NCBI GenBank assembly: GCA_008017145.1 | Contig: SSGY01000199.1 | Span: 1-17,702 of the forward strand | DNA length: 17,702 bases | Source: Neisseriales bacterium | GTDB lineage: Bacteria > Pseudomonadota > Gammaproteobacteria > Burkholderiales > UBA11063 | Reading direction: 5' to 3' | Shown here: in pieces, positions 1-7,271 of the stretch | Position numbering within the stretch: the first letter of the stretch is position 1 | How the letters are laid out: the number at the start of each line of letters is the position of its first letter | Translations under genes and position numbers: made by a program | The notes under the pieces: model-generated | The model's input: only the letters and a program-made list of their open reading frames with translations | What the model was told of the DNA's origin: nothing | The model's database searches: none

Positions 1-229
1 CAGCAGCACTCTGAGCAGTTGTTCCAAATTTATTGGTTAACTCAAGGTTAGCACCAGCTTGGAGCAGTATTTCAACCGCGCTCCAATTTCCCGAGCTTGC
101 GGCTTGAATTAGTGGGCTAATTCCATGAGAATTGACCTGATTAACCTCCACGCCATCATTAATTAAACTAACTAATTTGAATAAATTATTATTGCGTGCC
201 GCTTCGATTAACTGGTCAATGATTTGCAT
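1..229 (-). CDS. Ankyrin-repeat protein, N-terminal part (cut by window edge)
   Basis: The ORF starts at ATG 229-227 and stays open to base 1, giving 76 residues; the C-terminus lies outside the window. A good Shine-Dalgarno sequence (AAGGAA) sits just upstream on the minus strand. The protein begins MQIIDQLIEAARNNNL and contains two ankyrin-like units: residues about 5-35, then about 36-70 with the pattern GISPLIQAASSGNWSAVEILLQ and the loop AGANLELTNKFGTT. There is no signal peptide, so the visible part looks cytoplasmic. Ankyrin repeats mediate protein-protein binding; the partner cannot be told from this fragment. Assignment to the repeat family is firm, function unknown. Confidence 0.85.
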   Translation of the reverse strand, partial: MQIIDQLIEAARNNNLFKLVSLINDGVEVNQVNSHGISPLIQAASSGNWSAVEILLQAGANLELTNKFGTTAQSAA

Positions 230-272
230 TTAAGTTCCTTAAAAATACCTGTGGATTTTACCATATTTTTAG

Positions 273-290
273 AGTGGTATTTAGTGGTAT
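273..290. repeat. Two 8-bp direct repeats one helical turn apart
   Basis: AGTGGTAT occurs at 273-280 and again at 283-290, a 10-bp period. They lie in the 104-bp gap between the permease gene and the ankyrin gene, upstream of the latter. One-turn spacing is compatible with an operator, but two short AT-rich copies may be chance. Confidence 0.35.
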
Positions 291-333
291 GTGAGAAAAT
301 AGTTTATTATCATCTGTCTTGAGTTTTTTTTTA

Positions 334-1212
334 TTAAAAATCATCTTTACGTAGTGATTTTTCCAGAATTTGTTTACCGTAGTAGACCGCAGCTAAAATT
401 ACTCCAATACCGAGTATTTGCATAGCGTGCAAGGTCTCATGAAAAATAACATAAGCATATACTGCGGCAAAAATAGGTGAGAGCAGCAGAAAAATTGAGG
501 TTAGTTGAAGTGGAATATATTTAACTGAATAAGCCAGTAAAGTTTGTCCAAGTACCTGACCATTAAATGCAACAAAGACTAAGACTATCCAACCAGTATG
601 CGTCAGTGGAATCACTACTTCATGTTTGTAAATTGCAAGAAGCATTAACAAAATTCCGCCGACAATGCAAACCATAATCATTACCATACTGGCAGGATAA
701 GCCTCTCGGGCAGTTTTAATGCTAGTAAGAAAAAGTGCATAAAATACTGCGGATAGTAAAGCTAACCAATCTCCAGTAAGATGTCTAGCAGAAAGACTAT
801 TATCAGACATTAAAAAGTAGAGCCCAACGATAGCTAGTATTACAGTGACTAAAAATTTAAGCGGGATTTTTTCTTTAAACCAAAAAATTGAAATTGGTGC
901 AATTACGAACGGTACCATATTGGTTAATAGAGTTGATTCTGCCAACGAGGTATAGATGATAGAAACATTAAATACCGCCAAATCCAAGGCAAAAAACAAT
1001 CCAGCACAACATGAAGAAATAACAATTGGTATGGTTAATTTTTGCTGAAAATTACGCTTATTGCTACCATTCATGGCAAGAAGCATAGGAATAGTCAGTA
1101 ATAAGCGATATGCACCTGATGCAACAGGACCAGTTTCACAAAAGCGAATTAAAACACTCGAAAAGACGATATTGGCAATCGCAAATAGCACAAAGAAGAT
1201 ATGTTTATTCAT
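334..1212 (-). CDS. EamA/DMT-family permease
   Basis: This is a 292-residue inner-membrane protein of the drug/metabolite transporter superfamily, built as two EamA halves (about residues 5-134 and 150-282) with around ten hydrophobic segments. Visible family features include the early SGAYRLLLTIPML segment after the first helix, and the second-half run LTSIFLLLSPIFAAVYAYVIFHETL, which matches the typical 'LSPVFA...ETL' ending of EamA domains. The length is normal for the family. It follows the DUF1343 gene with a gap of only 7 nt, so the two are probably co-transcribed. The substrate is unknown; the neighbour suggests a cell-wall sugar or peptide, but EamA proteins are too varied for that to be more than inference. 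No terminator is evident after the stop. Confidence 0.88.
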   Translation of the reverse strand: MNKHIFFVLFAIANIVFSSVLIRFCETGPVASGAYRLLLTIPMLLAMNGSNKRNFQQKLTIPIVISSCCAGLFFALDLAVFNVSIIYTSLAESTLLTNMVPFVIAPISIFWFKEKIPLKFLVTVILAIVGLYFLMSDNSLSARHLTGDWLALLSAVFYALFLTSIKTAREAYPASMVMIMVCIVGGILLMLLAIYKHEVVIPLTHTGWIVLVFVAFNGQVLGQTLLAYSVKYIPLQLTSIFLLLSPIFAAVYAYVIFHETLHAMQILGIGVILAAVYYGKQILEKSLRKDDF

Positions 1213-1219
1213 GTGTAAG

Positions 1220-2404
1220 TTAATTCTCTGGATATAATAAATATTTTTTACGGATTAGTTTAAATTTAGTTAGTTCTGGCTGCCAACTGGCACGAATGGC
1301 ACTTTCACTAAAACCTGATTCAACTTGCTGGCGTAATAAAGCAGTTCCGGCGAGTTTGTAAAAAAATGGTGTAAAAAAATGTGCTTTATCCGGAAACTCT
1401 TGATAAGCTTGTAATAAGTATTTTAGCTGAATTTGTCCGTTAACTTGTGCAAGAATAGTGCTTTCTGGTAGTTGTAGATTCCAGCCAAAGCATTGCTTAC
1501 CTTTAAATGGAGGATTTAGTGCGCCTGTTACAGCCTGTGGTGTGAAACTAAAATCACTTTGATAGTCAGGGTGTCCGAGCACTTGAAAGGGCATAGCTGT
1601 ACCACGTCCAACGCTGAGCTTAGTTCCCTCAAACCAACCTAATGATGGATACCAATAAATCGCGCTCATATTGGGTAAATTTGGCGATGGTCGCACACTC
1701 AGCTGAATCTTGCTTTGATGAGTATAGTTAGCCAATTGTATTACCGTTAATTTGAGTTGCCGTGCTTTTTGACGAGGTTGTAAATCAAGCCACTGTTCAC
1801 CTTGCAGCATCTTAGCATATTCACCAATAGTCATCCCATAAACCACTGGGATATTTTGCATACCAACAAATGATTTATATTTACTTTGTAAAACTGGTCC
1901 GTCAATATAGAAGCCATTGGGGTTGGCACGATCCAGTATAATTAAAGGTTTATTATCTTCTGCCGCAGCTTCCATTAATTTTTGTAATGATGAAATATAC
2001 GTATAATAACGTACGCCAACATCCTGAATATCAAAGAGAATAATATCAACGTCAGCTAAATCTTGTGTATCTGGGCGATCTTTTTTGCCGTATAATGAAA
2101 CGATTTTAATTCCGCTTTCGGTCGTGCTGGCAACTGATGCACCCGCATCACTTAGGCCACTAAAGCCATGCTCGGGAGTAAATATTTTGGCAATATTTAT
2201 TTTTTTTGTGCGCAAAAAACTGATAATATTTTGGCTCTCAACGACTGATGCATTATTTGCAAAAACTGCGACACGTTTCTGGCTAATCATCGACTCATAT
2301 AGATCAAACCGAGCATCAGCATTGATTACTTCTTGAGCGCTACTATTTGCTACGATTAATAATGATAAAATACTGGCTATAGTGAAAGTGAATAGGTGTT
2401 TCAT
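1220..2404 (-). CDS. DUF1343 / NamZ-type exo-beta-N-acetylmuramidase
   Basis: This 394-residue exported protein matches the DUF1343 (YbbC/NamZ, CAZy GH171) family. Characterised members release N-acetylmuramic acid from the non-reducing end of peptidoglycan fragments. A Sec signal peptide covers residues 1-23 (hydrophobic core, SSAQE near the cleavage site). Family motifs are in order: IFTPEHGFSG at about 75-83, FDIQDVGVRYYTY at 124-136, ILDRANPNG at 156-164 and IPVVYGMTIGEYA at 185-197. PEHG carries the glutamate thought to act in catalysis. The length fits the family. The signal peptide implies a periplasmic site of action. The DMT permease gene follows after 7 nt, so the pair may digest murein and move a product. 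Family assignment is strong; substrate and activity in this host are inferred. Confidence 0.88.
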   Translation of the reverse strand: MKHLFTFTIASILSLLIVANSSAQEVINADARFDLYESMISQKRVAVFANNASVVESQNIISFLRTKKINIAKIFTPEHGFSGLSDAGASVASTTESGIKIVSLYGKKDRPDTQDLADVDIILFDIQDVGVRYYTYISSLQKLMEAAAEDNKPLIILDRANPNGFYIDGPVLQSKYKSFVGMQNIPVVYGMTIGEYAKMLQGEQWLDLQPRQKARQLKLTVIQLANYTHQSKIQLSVRPSPNLPNMSAIYWYPSLGWFEGTKLSVGRGTAMPFQVLGHPDYQSDFSFTPQAVTGALNPPFKGKQCFGWNLQLPESTILAQVNGQIQLKYLLQAYQEFPDKAHFFTPFFYKLAGTALLRQQVESGFSESAIRASWQPELTKFKLIRKKYLLYPEN

Positions 2405-2546
2405 TGGGTTTACTTAAACGTCAAAAGAATTAATTTTAACATTATTTACCAGCTACTTTCATATTGAATTCGATTGTACTGAATCAGATTTTTGTTAAGT
2501 CAGTATTGAAATCAAGTGATTATTTGTGGTGTATGTTAAAATAAAG

Positions 2547-2672
2547 TGTAACTGCTCACCCTATGCAGTAATAGCTTCGGAACTAACCTTCTCATGTACT
2601 TCTCATGTACACTACGTCGCCTTGTTCCTAACTCTTACAGCATATTGTGGCAGTTCTGGGTGAGAAGTTACA
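2547..2672. repeat. Long palindromic (hairpin-forming) repeat-like element
   Basis: The outer arms, 2547-2561 and 2658-2672, are complementary at 14 of 15 positions. Inside them 2562-2566 pairs with 2640-2644, 2568-2571 with 2635-2638 and 2579-2583 with 2624-2628. This leaves an asymmetric 13-nt bulge (2645-2657) and an apical loop holding an 11-bp perfect tandem duplication (TTCTCATGTAC at 2589-2599 and 2600-2610). It has no protein-coding content and is less AT-rich than the surrounding spacer. The form resembles dispersed palindromic units or MITE remnants. A transcribed structured leader is also possible, but the predicted promoter lies at its right end rather than before it. Confidence 0.7.
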
Positions 2673-2674
2673 AT
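2645..2674 (+). promoter_or_regulatory. Candidate sigma70 promoter for the 160-aa gene and mnmE
   Basis: TTGTGG at 2645-2650 and TACAAT at 2669-2674 are separated by 18 bp. This places a start near 2681, about 20 nt before the TTG start codon at 2701. The -35 box and spacer lie within the palindromic element, so that element may supply the promoter. Predicted by eye only. Confidence 0.45.
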
Positions 2675-2700
2675 AAATAACTAAAGCATGGGGTACTAAC

Positions 2701-3183
2701 TTGCAACAATTTACAAAAGCTGCACTAGATGCAGTTATTCTTTATTTTAAACAGAACAAGTTAATCGAGCATAAACCTGAAATATTGATTGATGAAGCAA
2801 ATAAGCTGTGGAATCAAATAACTCAGATTAATAGTGACGATGAGAAATTAAATGAATCTTATCGTGAGTTTTTATGGACTAATGTAATTACAACTAATTC
2901 TGATTTGGAGGATGCTGTTGTATTGGAGCAATTAGTTCCGCTTTGGAGTGCATCGCGTGGCGTTAAATTTGCGGCTGATAAACCAATTGATGAATTTTAT
3001 ATGGAGTTTGAGTTAAGTTGGTTGTGGTTTTTATTAGCGTCATGTGCCTCGGAAAATAGTTTTGACCATACAAGAGTAGCAAAAATGCGGGCTATAATCA
3101 GGCGTTACAGTAATTTACCTCAAATTTGGTTGTATCTATGTCAACTTGATGGCGATGCAATTGAAGCTGCTTATACTTTTTAA
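2701..3183 (+). CDS. Hypothetical protein upstream of mnmE
   Basis: This 160-residue protein is not recognised. It starts at TTG 2701; GGGG at 2690-2693 is a plausible ribosome binding site at 7 nt. The ATG at 2688 meets a stop after two codons, and no usable in-frame ATG occurs early. There is no signal peptide. The N-terminal half is mainly polar and probably helical, with many Lys, Asp, Glu and Asn residues; residues about 98-115 hold an aromatic stretch (FYMEFELSWLWFLLASCAS) that could be a buried helix or weak membrane segment. Another Trp-rich helix follows near the end. The stop is 11 nt before mnmE, so the two are surely co-transcribed. The codon pattern is like its neighbours, so it looks like a real, native gene. 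Role unknown. Confidence 0.7.
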   Translation: MQQFTKAALDAVILYFKQNKLIEHKPEILIDEANKLWNQITQINSDDEKLNESYREFLWTNVITTNSDLEDAVVLEQLVPLWSASRGVKFAADKPIDEFYMEFELSWLWFLLASCASENSFDHTRVAKMRAIIRRYSNLPQIWLYLCQLDGDAIEAAYTF

Positions 3184-3194
3184 TGAGGTAATCT

Positions 3195-4541
3195 GTGCGT
3201 TATATACAAGATAATATTGCAGCGATTGCTAGCGGTTCAGGACAGGCAGGGGTTGGCGTAATCCGCATTTCAGGAAACAATTTAGGTGAGTTAGCGCGTA
3301 TTCTAAGCGGAAAACAAAATTTGAAACCTCGTTTTGCACATTATGGTGAATTTGTTGATGCAAGTGGGGAGATAATTGATTCAGGTTTAATCATCTGGTT
3401 TGATGCACCGCGTTCATTTACGGGTGAAGATGTTTTAGAGCTACAGGGACACGGTAGTCCGGTAGTTTTAAATATGTTGCTCAGGCGTTGCTTAGAGTTG
3501 GGTTGCCGTTTAGCTGAAGCAGGGGAGTTTACCAAGCGGGCATATTTGAATGGCAAACTAGACCTGGTGCAAGCTGAGAGTATTGCGGACTTAATTCATG
3601 CTGAGAGCGAAGCTACTGCTAAAGGAGCACTAAAATCGCTAAAAGGTGAATTTTCTCGGCATATTGAGGTAATTAATGAACAATTGATTAACTTACGGAT
3701 GTTTGTTGAAGCGACTTTGGATTTTCCTGAAGAAGATATTGAATTTATTGCTAATGCCAAAATTAAGCAAAAATTAGAAGTTTTACGTGAACAAATCCAT
3801 CAACTACTGTCAAGTACACAACAAGGTGTTATCTTAAATAATGGTGCTAATATTATAATTATTGGTCGTCCAAATGTCGGAAAATCAAGCCTTCTAAACG
3901 CTTTAGCCAATGAAGAAGTTGCAATAGTTACTTCAATTGCTGGAACGACTCGCGATATAGTGAGGCAAAAAATTATTGTTGATGGTGTCCCATTTAATAT
4001 TATTGATACGGCAGGTATCCGTGAAACGCAGGACGTTGTTGAGCAGATTGGAATTGAACGAGCTCTAGCTGCGATAAAAGATGCTGATCTGGCTTTAATC
4101 TTGATTGATGATAGTGTTGGCATGAGTAAAGAAGATACACAAATTCTTGATAAGCTACCCACAGAATTACCACGGATTTTTGTTCATAATAAAATTGATT
4201 TATCATCTGGAACAGCTTCTGTCATAGAGAGTGAAAGCGATGCTCAGGTATACATCTCTGCTAAACTTGGTTTGGGAATTGATCTACTTCGTCAGAAGTT
4301 GCTATCTTTGATTGGTTGGGAAAATTCTGCCAGTGATGTATTTTTAGCGCGTACTCGTCATTTGGATGCAATGCGTACAGCTGTAACTCATATTGATAAT
4401 GCATTTAGTAATTGGCAATTGCTGGAGATATTGGCGGAGGAGTTGCGCTATTCACATACTGCACTTAGTAGTATAACAGGTGAATTTAGCGCGGATGATT
4501 TGTTAGGGGAGATATTTAGTAAGTTTTGTATCGGAAAATAA
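3195..4541 (+). CDS. mnmE: tRNA uridine-5-carboxymethylaminomethyl GTPase MnmE
   Basis: MnmE acts with MnmG to install the 5-carboxymethylaminomethyl group on U34 of certain tRNAs, using GTP, a folate derivative and FAD. The 448-residue length is normal. The N-terminal folate-binding/dimerisation domain begins with IAAIASGSGQAGVGVIRISG. A helical domain surrounds the inserted G domain, which has the P-loop GRPNVGKSS (224-232), TTRD (251-254), DTAG (271-274), NKID (332-335) and SAK (355-357). The protein ends in the conserved FCIGK with its active-site cysteine. The start is GTG 3195, preceded by GAGG at 3185-3188. It follows an unrecognised gene after 11 nt and is ended by a terminator at 4707. 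It is not beside yidC or rnpA, its usual partners in many bacteria. Confidence 0.97.
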   Translation: MRYIQDNIAAIASGSGQAGVGVIRISGNNLGELARILSGKQNLKPRFAHYGEFVDASGEIIDSGLIIWFDAPRSFTGEDVLELQGHGSPVVLNMLLRRCLELGCRLAEAGEFTKRAYLNGKLDLVQAESIADLIHAESEATAKGALKSLKGEFSRHIEVINEQLINLRMFVEATLDFPEEDIEFIANAKIKQKLEVLREQIHQLLSSTQQGVILNNGANIIIIGRPNVGKSSLLNALANEEVAIVTSIAGTTRDIVRQKIIVDGVPFNIIDTAGIRETQDVVEQIGIERALAAIKDADLALILIDDSVGMSKEDTQILDKLPTELPRIFVHNKIDLSSGTASVIESESDAQVYISAKLGLGIDLLRQKLLSLIGWENSASDVFLARTRHLDAMRTAVTHIDNAFSNWQLLEILAEELRYSHTALSSITGEFSADDLLGEIFSKFCIGK

Positions 4542-4706
4542 TATTAAAATCCACTGAGGGTGTAAACTTAAATTTATTTAGTTGCTAAACAGTTTATTGT
4601 GTAGATTATTGTGTCTGTAATTGCTTGTAATTATTTGTGTATCATTAAATAAAGCATACTTGAAGGAAGATATATTCAGCATCTATTTTGTAAATATTAT
4701 GGCTGT

Positions 4707-4732
4707 AAAATCTAGCAATACTAGATTTTTTT
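4707..4732 (+). terminator. Intrinsic terminator after mnmE
   Basis: A perfect 9-bp stem (AAAATCTAG at 4707-4715 with CTAGATTTT at 4721-4729) has a 5-nt loop, CAATA, and its T-run continues to 4732. It lies 165 nt after the mnmE stop. The stem is AT-rich, so strength may be moderate. Confidence 0.75.
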
Positions 4733-4851
4733 AAGTTGAAATTTACTTGATACAAAATATTTGTGGTTCGGTATATTGGGTGAGATAATCAAAAATATTA
4801 GCTCAATATCAGTAGATTTTTAATTATTTATACAGATAAAATAATTAACTA

Positions 4852-4865
4852 ACAATAATTATTGT
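4852..4865. promoter_or_regulatory. Perfect 14-bp palindrome upstream of the glycosyltransferase gene
   Basis: ACAATAATTATTGT is its own reverse complement and lies 88 nt before the ATG. It partly overlaps a weak -35-like TTGTAA. It could be an operator, but AT-rich palindromes arise easily in such sequence. Confidence 0.3.
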
Positions 4866-4953
4866 AAAATTATAACGTAATAATTACAAATATTGCCACC
4901 TGATTTTAATTTTAAGGCTTTTATTTTATATAAAACAGAAAGATATAAGGCAG

Positions 4954-6192
4954 ATGAATATTCTCTACATCAACCACTATGCAGGCTCTATCTACCATGG
5001 TATGGAGTACCGCCCGTACTACCTCGCGCGCGAATGGGTCAAGCAAGGACATAAAGTAACTATTGTTGCCAGCAATATTTCTCATGTCCGCCATAAGAAT
5101 GTTACGCTTGCTGAAGGGCAAGACTATTTGAATGAAACAATTGACGGGATTGAATATATCTGGTGTCGAACTACGCCATATGGAGAAAATGGTCTCAAAC
5201 GAGTAATTAATATTTTTTCTTTTCTAAATAAGGTTAAGCTCCTCAAGAATAAATTAGTGCACCAATTTAAACCTGATTTGGTTATTGCATCTTCAACCTA
5301 TCCTTTTGATACTAAAGTCGCTAATTCAATGGCCAAAGCAGCTCATGCCAAATTTGTTTATGAAGTGCATGATTTATGGCCATTAACTCCGATCGAGGTT
5401 GGTGGTATGTCGCGCTGGCATCCATTTATTATGGCGATGCAGCGAGCCGAAGATTATGGCTATCGTCATGCTGATAAGGTAGTAAGTTTGTTACCTAAAG
5501 CCAAAGAATATATGCAAAGCCGTGGTATGAATAAGGATAAATTTGCCTATATTCCCAATGGAGTAGTCGCTGCAGATTGGCTTAACTCAACGAAAAAAAT
5601 GCCCAATGAACATCAAATTTTACTTAGTAAACTAAAGCATGTAGAAAATAAATTTATTATTGGTTATGCTGGTGGAATGGGTGAGGCTAATGCTTTGGAT
5701 TATTTGCTGGCAGCTGCCAAATTAGTTGCAGATCAACCTATAGCACTTGTTTTGGTGGGGGATGGTCCAAATAAACAAAGTATGATTGAACGCGTGGTTA
5801 ATGAAAAATTAAATAATGTGTATTTTATGCCTTCTATTGGTAAATTAGAGATTCCTTCATTTTTACAGGCATGCGATGCGCTTTATATTGGTTGGAATAA
5901 GCTACCTATTTATCGTTTTGGTATCTGCCCAAATAAGCTATTTGATTATATGCTGGCGAAAAAACCAGTTATTCATTCCGTAACCGCAGGTAATGACTTA
6001 GTTAATGAAGCTAATTGTGGAATATCGGTTGCTGCTGAGGATGTTGAAGCGATTGCTAGCGCTATGACTACCTTGAGCAAGTTATCAGAGCCAAATTTAG
6101 CAGCATTAGCACAAAATGGCTATAATTTTGTGCTCCGTAACCACGATTATCGAGTACTGGCTACACGCTTTCTTGACCTATTGGAAAATTAG
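4954..6192 (+). CDS. WbuB-like GT4 glycosyltransferase
   Basis: This 412-residue cytoplasmic GT-B glycosyltransferase resembles WbuB-type enzymes, which add an amino sugar during O-antigen or other surface-glycan synthesis. The N-terminal Rossmann half shows MNILYINHYAG, GMEYRPYYLAREW and YEVHDLWP (136-143). The C-terminal nucleotide-sugar half shows IGYAGGMGEANALDYL (236-251), LVGDGPNK and YRFGICPNKLFDYM (320-333), followed by PVIHSVTAGND, all typical of this subfamily. The first 97 nt are about 50% G+C with C-ending codons, unlike the rest of the gene. AAGG at 4947-4950 is close to the ATG but usable. The gene stands alone, not in a polysaccharide cluster, and its TAG overlaps the lptG stop codon. 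Donor and acceptor are unknown. Confidence 0.88.
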   Translation: MNILYINHYAGSIYHGMEYRPYYLAREWVKQGHKVTIVASNISHVRHKNVTLAEGQDYLNETIDGIEYIWCRTTPYGENGLKRVINIFSFLNKVKLLKNKLVHQFKPDLVIASSTYPFDTKVANSMAKAAHAKFVYEVHDLWPLTPIEVGGMSRWHPFIMAMQRAEDYGYRHADKVVSLLPKAKEYMQSRGMNKDKFAYIPNGVVAADWLNSTKKMPNEHQILLSKLKHVENKFIIGYAGGMGEANALDYLLAAAKLVADQPIALVLVGDGPNKQSMIERVVNEKLNNVYFMPSIGKLEIPSFLQACDALYIGWNKLPIYRFGICPNKLFDYMLAKKPVIHSVTAGNDLVNEANCGISVAAEDVEAIASAMTTLSKLSEPNLAALAQNGYNFVLRNHDYRVLATRFLDLLEN

Positions 6193-7271
6193 GCTTCTTT
6201 TTTGAGAATAACGATCCATCCGGCAGCAAAAAGTATGACGGTCGGTATAGTGGCGGATAAAATCGCATTCCAGTCAAAAAGCACCGCCATATAACCAATT
6301 AGTTTATTACTGAAGAAGAAGGTTATTCCGATTAAAATACCAACAAATAATTTAGCCGAAAGATTAATATTCCGTCCGTTGTTTGGGATAAAACCAATCG
6401 CAATAAATGCCATTGAAATACAGGCAATCGGGTAGAGTAATTTACTCCATAATGCAATTTCATGACGATTGGTTGCTTGGTTATTAGTTTTTAAATGCTT
6501 AATATATTGGATAAGCCCCAGTGCAGGCATATCTTCAGGTGAAACAACTAAGACGCTAAAATAACTTGGATCAATGGTTGATGGCCAGCTATAATTCTCT
6601 GGTTTGACAATGGATATTTTATAGCCTAAGTATTTATAGATTGTTACACTCTCTAATTCCCAAGCATGTTCATTGCTATTATAATGTCCCGAAGTAGCGG
6701 TTATATAACGTTGAAGTTGCTGATCTTCCGTGAAGTTAAAAATTTGTACACCTGTTATTTGCTGGCTATCATTCTGATTGATTTGTTTGATATTGATAAT
6801 ACTATGTTCGCCGTCCTTACTCCATACCCCAGAGGATAATTCAGTTGAAACTTGTTGGTTAAGCTTGTTTAACTTATATAATTTAGCAAAATGACTTGCG
6901 CTAGGGGCAATAACTTCACCTAATGCAAAAGTAACAAAGGTAAAAAATATTCCAAATATCGCCAGTACATGGGTTATATCCTTTAATGATACTCCAGAAG
7001 TGCGCATAATCGCATATTCAGAATTTTTAACTAGTCCGAGCATTGTTGTCATCACACCGATCAAGACGGCTAGCGGGGTTAATAAATAAATATATCCTGG
7101 AAGCAAAGCGCCCAGATAAACAAACATTGATAAGGTGGTGTAGTTTCCTTTACCAACATCACCAAGCTCTGGAATAGCTGTAACAATTGTGTAAATGACC
7201 GCAAAAGCAAATAGTAGCATCGTGGTGTTAAGCAAGCATTTTTTTAATATGTATTTGGATAGAATTTTCAT
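6189..7271 (-). CDS. lptG: LPS export ABC transporter permease LptG
   Basis: LptG is an inner-membrane permease of the LptB2FG complex, which extracts lipopolysaccharide from the inner membrane and passes it to the LptC/A/D bridge. The 360-residue length is normal. Three N-terminal membrane helices are followed by a periplasmic jelly-roll domain (about 125-265) and three C-terminal helices. The stretch NSEYAIMRTSGVSLKDI (83-99) is the cytoplasmic coupling helix that contacts LptB, with a conserved acidic residue at E85. The start overlaps the lptF stop by 4 nt, implying translational coupling. LptG is told from LptF by position (second gene) and by its MRTSGVS coupling-helix sequence. Its TAA shares bases with the convergent glycosyltransferase stop, leaving no spacer. 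Confidence 0.94.
   Translation of the reverse strand: MKILSKYILKKCLLNTTMLLFAFAVIYTIVTAIPELGDVGKGNYTTLSMFVYLGALLPGYIYLLTPLAVLIGVMTTMLGLVKNSEYAIMRTSGVSLKDITHVLAIFGIFFTFVTFALGEVIAPSASHFAKLYKLNKLNQQVSTELSSGVWSKDGEHSIINIKQINQNDSQQITGVQIFNFTEDQQLQRYITATSGHYNSNEHAWELESVTIYKYLGYKISIVKPENYSWPSTIDPSYFSVLVVSPEDMPALGLIQYIKHLKTNNQATNRHEIALWSKLLYPIACISMAFIAIGFIPNNGRNINLSAKLFVGILIGITFFFSNKLIGYMAVLFDWNAILSATIPTVILFAAGWIVILKKEA

Larger units (their letters stand above)
4542..4953. other. AT-rich intergenic region between mnmE and the glycosyltransferase gene
   Basis: This 412-nt spacer contains no credible gene. It holds an intrinsic terminator at 4707-4732, a perfect 14-bp palindrome at 4852-4865, and a weak promoter-like pair, TTGTAA (4862-4867) and TACAAA (4885-4890), 17 bp apart. 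The rest is low-complexity A/T sequence. Confidence 0.6.

Noticed and set aside
2085..2336. Plus-strand ORF of 83 codons inside the DUF1343 gene
   Set aside because: It is antisense to a well-matched family gene, has no ribosome site and no recognisable protein features.
2547..2672. Intrinsic terminator or complete insertion sequence
   Set aside because: There is no T-run after the stem and no transposase ORF between the arms.
3800..4206. Two minus-strand ORFs inside mnmE
   Set aside because: They are shadows of the conserved G domain in other frames.
4921..5121. Minus-strand ORF over the start of the glycosyltransferase gene
   Set aside because: It exists because the GC-rich 5' segment lacks antisense stops; no start signal or protein-like composition.
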